Assembly: GCA_028564925.1 (NCBI GenBank)
Contig: CM053033.1
Coordinates: 84,613,468-84,677,467 of the forward strand
Reading direction: 5' to 3'
DNA: 64,000 bases
Source: Lithobates sylvaticus
Lineage: Eukaryota; Chordata; Amphibia; Anura; Ranidae
Each line of letters begins with the position of its first letter. Within the stretch, counting starts at the first letter, position 1. Shown piece after piece: positions 58,025 through 64,000 of this stretch. A model generated the notes under the pieces. It saw nothing but the letters and a program-made list of their open reading frames with translations. It did no database searches and was not told the origin of the DNA. A program made the position numbers and the translations under genes.

Positions 58025-58536
58025 TGTACCCCTATGTCAAGTAAGAAATACCGTGAATCTTTATTGAAACATCTTCTAAATGCCGCCAGGGCGTGCATCT
58101 CCAGCTTGTGGAAACCACAATCCCTCCTACGGTATCGCAGTGGTTCACCAGCGTGAGCGATATTCAACAGATGGAACACGTCACCACTGCCCCCAGGGAC
58201 AAGACAGAGGAACATAACGCATGATGGCTGTACTGGGACTTGTTTTATTTCTCAGATGAGTGCTTTGACCTACTCCTAAATTGAGATTACTCTCGTATGG
58301 GAATCAGGCTTTTTTTTGAGCCATTGCCCTGCAGTTACTCCCCACTTTGCCTCCCTCCACCCCCCGCCCCTTTTTTTCTTTTTCTCCTTCCCCTTTCTCC
58401 CCTTTTTCCTAGGCACCTAGTGTGTGTATTTCTTTTTCTCAAAATTAAGGAAAAAAAGCTACCCGTATGTGCTGTCCTTTTGGTGCAGCTGCTTTGGGCC
58501 TGGACATAGTTGCCCTACACTGAAGTTTTTGTTTAA

Positions 58537-58562
58537 CCCCCCCCCCCCCCCCCCCCCCCCCC
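58537..58562. repeat. C26 homopolymer
   Basis: Twenty-six consecutive cytosines in the L1 3' region, preceded by GTTTAA and followed by ATGGTAG. Confidence 0.95.
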
Positions 58563-60345
58563 ATGGTAGTTATGTGCCATCTTCTCAGTATGTAAATGAC
58601 AGACATGGTCTCCTATGTGACTGTCTACAAAATACAGGTTATACGCACCGTGAAAGCCACGGCCCTCAGCCTTTTAAGTAGCGTATGTTATTTGAAGGAT
58701 ATTGGCCGGTGGCTTCAATGCTATCTTTAAAACCCTGTTTGTAATCGCTTTTTGTATCACTGTTAATGGTTATCATTAAGAACGGACTGTCATGACGTAC
58801 TACATTGTCATGTTGCATACCTTAAGTAGAGAAAAAAAAAAAGACGGGTAGATTGCATCCTGTCCTGGGCAGGGTCATGTTTCACTCTTGTCTGTGTAAA
58901 TCCTAGAAGTCCAAGTTTGGCAGGTGGACTTCCCTAGCTGCAGTGTCTGGACTCAAGAAAGTGGCCCTACACCCAGAGGTTGTTTCTGTGGGGGATGTCA
59001 AATGTGGACGTTTTGGCCCTTTAGGTTCAGCAACAAACTGGACAGGTTTATCTCCACATGCAGGGATCCTCAAACAAAAGCGGTGGATGCTCTGATGTCT
59101 CTGTGGGATTAGTGCAACCTGATCTATGCCCGGAAATGTCTTTCTCATCTGCTTTGCAAAATTGAAATCAATGGCATTCGGATCATTTTAATTGCTCTGG
59201 ACTGGCTCAGGCAGATGTGGTATGCCAGCCTGGTAAATCTCCTGACGGACAATCCTTGGGCAGTACCAGATCTATCTGTATCTTTTGTTTCAAAAAAACT
59301 ATTTACCATCCCGTTTCATGGTCACTGGCTTTAATGGCAATACTGGTAAAGCCCAGGTTTTGAAAGATCGGGGCATCTCTGAATCATTGACTTCCACAAT
59401 GATAAAAGCTATGAAGTCTACATCCCGCAAAGGTCACTTGGTGTCTCGGAGCTTCCACCGTTGTAGCTTCTCAATGATAGAAAAACCTCTCCTTCCTAAA
59501 GCTGAGTTTGGACCATCGTTTGCCTCTCAGCACTATCAAAGGTAAAATTTATGCCCTTTAATTCTTTTATCAGAAACTGTTGGCCTCTCTCCTCAATACT
59601 CCTTGATTCCTTTGTACAAGGAGTCTTTCATGTAGCTCTCCCTGTTCATTCCCTGTGTCTCCGTAGGATCTGAATCTGGTTCTCTCTGCTCTACAGAAAC
59701 CACATTTGAACCTATTAGAGACATAGACATTTGCCTCTGAGTTTATGGCTGCAAGGAATACCACCTTGTAGGTGAGAGAAGCAAATGCAGAGTTGACAGA
59801 CTTATTCTGCAAAGAACCATTTCTGGTTTTGCATAGGACAAGGTTGTGTTAAGGCCGTGGACAACTTCTTGCCTTAGGTAGTTTCCACCTTTCAACTCTA
59901 CATGGACATTGTTCTTCGATCCCTCTGTCCAGTTCCACTTCACCAAAAGGAAATTTTCCTTTGTCTAAAAGCCACTGCTTCTTTCAGAAATATGGGCAAC
60001 CTTTTTTGTCATCCCAGATTGTAACCATTGGGGTGCACCAGCTCCTCATTCTGCTATTCTTTTCTCAGTCTTAAGGATTAGGTTTTACCCTTTCTTGTCA
60101 AGGTGCATGCTAGTGGATATCTAAGTGTTGTTTGGCTTGGTTTCCACCCTTTCTTGTAAGGGCGCACTCTAGTAGTGATTCTTGGTCTTTTCGGCGTCAA
60201 GCAACTATTTTCCAGATATGCAAGACTTCCACCTGGTCGTCTTTTTACATGTTGTCCAAGTTCTAACAGGTGGATATTGCCACTCGGGGGTGTAAAGTCC
60301 TTCAAGTGGCTCCTTGAATGGACTCCAAGCAAAGTATTTTATGGT

Positions 60346-60702
60346 GAGTACAAAAGTACTGTTTTCCATGTTTTGTGAGCATGCTTCTTTTTACCTTGGT
60401 CTTGCCTATAATCATCTGCCGGGTACTTGTGGAGCAGTTCATTTTTCATTATTCAAGTGATTCCTGCCAAGGCATTAAAATCACACCCTGGTGTCACCAT
60501 TACCCTGTCACCCACTTCCTTGCTCATTTGCATATCTTAGGTGTTCTTGATATTTTTCTGTTCAGCCTTGTCACTGATGAAATTTTTGTAGTTCAGATAT
60601 AATAGTGTTTCTATCCATATTTGTGGAAAAAGAACATTGACAGCTGCCGTTCTGATCACACAATGGTACGTCTTTCTGACTGTGCCTTTGTTTCTCTTGT
60701 AG
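60346..60702. other. Intron l-m, last part
   Basis: Non-coding sequence after the DIRS fossil, ending in the pyrimidine tract TTTGTTTCTCTTGTAG. Confidence 0.6.
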
Positions 60703-60807
60703 GATGATGGTGGTTGGACACCGACGATTTGGGCCACAGAATACAAACACTTGGAACTTGTTAAGCTGTTACTATCCTGCGGAGCTGACGTCAATATCCG
60801 GGACAAT
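60703..60807 (+). CDS. ehmt1: ehmt1 coding exon m: ankyrin repeat with methyl-lysine cage residues
   Basis: 105 bases (35 codons), phase 0 to 0, between CTTGTAG and GTAAGT. Encodes [35 protein letters not shown]. Human EHMT1 is [35 protein letters not shown]. The ankyrin domain of GLP binds H3K9me1/2 through an aromatic cage including the GGW Trp, the IW Trp and the ATE Glu. Here these are codons 60715-60717, 60730-60732 and 60739-60741, all conserved, so the reader function is probably intact. The differences are conservative. Confidence 0.99.
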
Positions 60808-61522
60808 GTAAGTGCTACATCTTTTTAGGATTTAGCCTAAAAACTCCACTTGAAGCTCACACTTGGGTAATACTCTTTGTGGATACTTGTTCTATTGTAT
60901 GTGCTTTTGTACTATGTGGCACAAACAGTTCTGGTCTCCAACCACTTACATCTTCAGAGTCCTCGATGTAGAGGCCAGCAGCCTATATCTTTAAAGAGAA
61001 CCAGTCATGTGTGCAGTGCAAAAGAATGTCATATTACACAGGTTAGTTTAGAATGTAAACAACTATATTTTGTTGCTTGAAAACTGTTTTGGAAAACCAT
61101 GTGTGAGGTCAGACAGTTGCTAATCCTTAAGTCTTACTGCATGTGACCTGTGACTCAAAACTGTAGAGGAAGAAATGTAAATCTTTCTTTAATAACAATT
61201 TGAGACTAAATATTTATTTTTATGCAAATGTCCAGTCATGACTAGTTCTGTTTAAAAAAAAAAAAAAAAAAAAAAAGTCAATACACTCAAAACCAGTTTT
61301 TTTTACTTTGCTGTGGTTTGTAGCAAAAAGTACAAATAATCCTGTCATAGAAAGAAAATGCCTGACATACATGAATCATGAAGTGCAAATCTAAGCAAAT
61401 ATTATTCAGTGTAGACTTGTAGCCCCCATACCTAGTAGACAATAACTCCTAAGTTGAGTTTTCATAAATAAAGACTAATATGTTCTGTGCTAACATTTCC
61501 ACTTTATACTCTTCATTCTCAG
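60808..61522. other. Intron m-n
   Basis: 715 bases, AT-rich, with an A23-type run at about 61253-61276. No recognised element. Confidence 0.7.
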
Positions 61523-61677
61523 GAGGAAAACATATGTCTGCACTGGGCAGCTTTCGCCGGATCTGTTGAAATTGCTGGGATCCTTCTGGACTCTAAATGT
61601 GACCTTAAGGCTGTCAACATTCATGGCGACTCCCCACTTCACATTGCCGCTCGGGAGAACAGATACGAATGTGTTAC
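61523..61677 (+). CDS. ehmt1: ehmt1 coding exon n: ankyrin repeats, last exon in window
   Basis: 155 bases, phase 0 to 2, between CATTCTCAG and GTAAGC. Encodes [51 protein letters not shown] plus two bases (AC) of the next codon. Human EHMT1 has [51 protein letters not shown]. The LHW Trp (61544-61546) is another wall of the methyl-lysine cage. [17 protein letters not shown] clearly separates EHMT1 from EHMT2, which has [17 protein letters not shown]. The next exon is expected beyond the window. Confidence 0.99.
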
Positions 61678-63410
61678 GTAAGCAAAAAGCATTTACAGCA
61701 GGCAATGAGATGCACGGTTAGAAATTCACACCGATACTGTTCCACCCTTCTGGAAATAGATTTTGTTTTAGATGTTCCAACTATGCTAGCAAATTTCACC
61801 TTTTTTAATGATGGCAGTATCTGAAATTTAAACTGGACCCAAAAGTTAGATCTGTTTGTACAATCCACTTTATATTTGTTGCCAGCCAGTGTGAAGTATC
61901 TACCTAAATAAATTAAATATGGACTAATTATGTAGGTAGGGAAAGTCCCCTACCATACCTGTGGCCCAGCTAAAGTGACTCTTAACCATAATTAACAGTT
62001 TAATATATTGCAGCTTATCAGTTCTTAGATGAAGGGGTTGTATTCATTTTTCATTTTTTTCCTTTTATTTTTACTTTGTAATCTTGTGAATAACTCCTGT
62101 GTCTGGGTGCTATGAGGCTCAATTCACTTAGAGTTATTTGTTAAAATAACTTATGCAGTATTTAAAGTCCACCCTAAAACAAAAAGTTACATTATTCATT
62201 TTTTAACTTACCAGAAAACCCTGTTGCTAGGCAGTCTTCCTAATCTGCCTCTTCCTATTCAGTAGTAGGGCAGTAGGAAATGGGCAGTGAAGCTGCAAGA
62301 TGGATCGGCCTCTCGGGGGGGGCTCACATCGGGGGCTCACTGGACAGGTGTGTGACCTTATTAAAAGTCAGCAGCTACAGTGTGTTTTTTTTTTTTTTTT
62401 TTAAGTCACCAACTACAAACGGCCGGACCTCCTCTTTAACCCAGGAATGTGTGATTTAATGTAAATACCATGAGGTTTTTTTAGTTTTTTGTGGTATTTA
62501 ACGTGTGGTTTTGAATGTTCATTTTTACCACAGACAGGCTGCAGCGGGAACTGAAACATTTACTAGTGGTCTTCCTACCACTGCTAAATATGACAGCTCT
62601 GCTCAGGACACCCGCTGGTGTCCTAACAACCACTACTAATTCATGCTGTCGGCAGAATGTAACCAAAAGAGCCAACGGGAAAAAAAAAGTTTTAAATGAC
62701 GTGGGCCCCCCCCCTCCATACAAGGCCCTTGGGATCTCACACCAAAAGTGAAAAAGCATGCAGGCCAGGAAGGGTTGGGGGGGGTGTAACAAGTGTACCC
62801 CCTACTCTGAAGAGCTCTGCCAGCTCCTTAACCATCACTACTTTTTTAATAAATGTATTTGTTTGCTTTTTGGGGGGGGGGGGGGTGGCGATTTGTCTTT
62901 TAGACAGGTTTATGTGACATTTACTGAGCCTATTTTATTTTTGCAGTAAATGCTGCAATAAACCTATAGTGAATTGAGATTTTTCTTAACACATGCAATA
63001 TTTGGGTAAATTTGTCACATGACCCAAATATCTCATGTGATATCTATTACTGAATTGAGCCCAAGTTTATGGTCACCCTGGCTGAAGTGACCATAAACTT
63101 AAAGAATTTCATTCAAATTTCTAAGTTTTAAGAATGTTTTTGTTCTACTTTCTAATTCTTAGTGTAGTCTAATCGACTTTCGACAGTGACAATAAAATTC
63201 TAAGAAGCGGGTGTAAATTTTTTCTTTTAACCAATTTCTAACAATGTATGTGGCTTTCGATAAGGGAATTGCATTCATTCCAAAATCAATGGTAAAGGCA
63301 AGTTAGATTTTGAAGTATTTTTGATTAACATTCGTCAAGTCATTAAATGTCCTGAGAATATTCATGTGAACGTTCCTATGAAAATCTACTTGTGTATAGT
63401 GGCCAACTTA
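61678..63410. other. Intron after exon n, with MITE fragments
   Basis: No exon was found. 62010-62035 carries the ATATTGCAGCTTATCAGTTC-TTAGATG repeat word. 62380-62402 is a T tract, 62868-62886 a G-rich run. 63063-63101 holds a small palindrome (AAGTTTATGGTCAC...GTGACCATAAACTT). Confidence 0.55.
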
Positions 63411-63893
63411 AAGAGGAAGTAAACCATCTCTGTTAAAAAAAAAAAGAGGAAGTAAACCCTCTGGGACAACTTTGGCCTACAGGTAAGCCTAGATTAAGGC
63501 TTACCTGTAGGTCCAATAAATATCTCCTAAACCTACATGGTTTAGAAGATATTTAGAAAAGAAAGAGCCCCGCTATCTACAGCGCATGCGCCGTAGACAG
63601 CGGCGCGCAGACGCACTGCGCGTGCCGAGAACACGGCGATATGCCGCTCTCGTGCGCATGCGCGGGAGTGACGTCATCGCCGCTCCAGCGAATCACAGCG
63701 CTGGAGCGGCGAGACCCGGAAGTCACTCCCGTAGCGATGGCGGAGGAGGATGAGGACCGCTCCGGGGGCTTCGTTTTCAGGTAAGTTATTCATAATGAGC
63801 TAGTATGCTATGCATACTAGCTCATTATGCCTTTGCCTTGCAGGTTACGTTTAAAAAAAAAAAAAAAGAGGCTTTACTTCCTCTTTAACTCTG
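63411..63893. mobile_element. TTAA-flanked MITE with CpG-rich core
   Basis: TTAAAGAGGAAGTAAA and TTTACTTCCTCTTTAA are exact 16-bp inverted ends with TTAA borders. The left terminus is partly duplicated (AAGAGGAAGTAAACC at 63411 and 63440 regions). Internal palindromes: AGGTAAGCCTAGATTAAGGC-TTACCT and TGAGCTAGTATGC...GCATACTAGCTCA. The core 63570-63760 is strongly GC- and CpG-rich (GCGCATGCGCC, CGGCGCGCAGACGC), unlike the surrounding intron. Confidence 0.9.
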
Positions 63894-64000
63894 TTTTATC
63901 TTCTTGTACATGGGAGGAGGGATTAGTTGTTTACAGAATCAATATAACATTGTTTAATGCTTCCAGTTTAGCTCTAAGGACACTGCATTACTGGCAAGAT
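63894..64000. other. Intron sequence at window edge
   Basis: No supported exon. A TTCCAG near 63961-63966 resembles an acceptor but the following bases do not continue EHMT1 (see rejected list). Confidence 0.5.

Larger units (their letters stand above)
56270..58843 (+). mobile_element. L1-clade LINE, 3' part only, in DIRS fossil D
   Basis: From about 56500 the plus strand encodes an L1-type C-terminal region: PPYLRKWEKDLNTTFSEDQN (56675 region), FAHKSSLCSKYQEITFKILT-RWYRTPSVLASLF, then in another frame HIFWDCPKLHLFWQK-like and RSFTNLRAFLLLTTQL (56900-57005). Coding resumes past a TTAA element: CQVRNTVNLYWNIF-like and a tail to about 58220. The 3' untranslated part is C- and T-rich (C26 at 58537-58562) and ends in an A tract at 58831-58842. 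Frame changes and 5' truncation leave it inactive. The left border is uncertain. Confidence 0.82.
53380..60345 (+). mobile_element. DIRS retrotransposon fossil D with several nested insertions
   Basis: Plus-strand DIRS remains occur in element order: a possible gag-like part (about 53600-54180), reverse transcriptase (about 55390-55600), RNase H (about 55990-56260 and 58850-59110) and tyrosine recombinase (about 59300-60345). It looks like one old copy opened by a MITE at 54181-54640, a MITE at 55598-55859 and an L1-clade LINE at about 56270-58843. It is broken in many places. Exact ends were not determined. Confidence 0.7.

Noticed and set aside
63967-64000. Possible next ehmt1 exon after TTCCAG or GTTTAG
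   Set aside because: Expected continuation after ENRYECV is LFLSRDSD-like. In the phase set by exon n, the TTCCAG acceptor gives TLALRTLHYW; GTTTAG gives TSKDTALLAR, which loses the LFL helix residues. Neither fits well enough.

Overview
This is vertebrate nuclear DNA, most probably from a ranid frog. It is one stretch of a single protein-coding gene, ehmt1 (GLP, the histone H3K9 mono/di-methyltransferase related to G9a), read on the plus strand. Fourteen short internal exons with good splice sites and compatible phases carry 1,780 coding bases (about 593 residues, 2.8% of the window). They run from an acidic segment, through the cysteine-rich zinc-binding region, into the ankyrin-repeat histone reader. 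The first coding exons, most of the last ankyrin repeats and the pre-SET/SET methyltransferase domain lie outside the window. EHMT1 rather than EHMT2 is indicated by recalled family sequence such as [27 protein letters not shown] and [18 protein letters not shown]. The frog assignment is an inference from Frog Prince-like Tc1 elements, abundant DIRS elements and TTAA-flanked MITE families typical of ranid genomes.

Layout: exons at 1-116, 7193-7279, 9276-9393, 16147-16245, 21722-21867, 23756-23899, 24549-24778, 27603-27767, 36694-36776, 51903-52009, 52905-53027, 53111-53212, 60703-60807 and 61523-61677. The introns are swollen with transposons (up to 15 kb), with one striking exception of 83 bases at 53028-53110.

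Repeats: (1) five Tc1/mariner copies from different subfamilies, all degenerate; (2) four DIRS (tyrosine-recombinase retrotransposon) fossils plus a terminal fragment; (3) two L1-clade and one CR1-like LINE copies; (4) a 583-bp retroposon with a 14-bp target duplication; (5) a hAT element with an 8-bp duplication; (6) TTAA-flanked hairpin-rich elements of 1.0 and 3.4 kb; (7) many short foldback MITEs. The 36.8-51.9 kb intron is a nested stack: a hAT element inside a CR1 LINE inside a DIRS fossil. A second stack (53.4-60.3 kb) is a DIRS copy invaded by two MITEs and an L1, the L1 itself carrying a TTAA element.

The most interesting non-genic signal is a shared module: a 32-bp hairpin next to a 10-bp-unit minisatellite, present in the same relative order in two transposons of different superfamilies (TTAA element at 3198-6595, hAT element at 43909-44948). 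A second signal is a hairpin in two copies of the TTAA family whose stem differences are all compensatory while the 12-base loop is unchanged. No RNA gene, CRISPR array, complete host promoter or second host gene could be supported.
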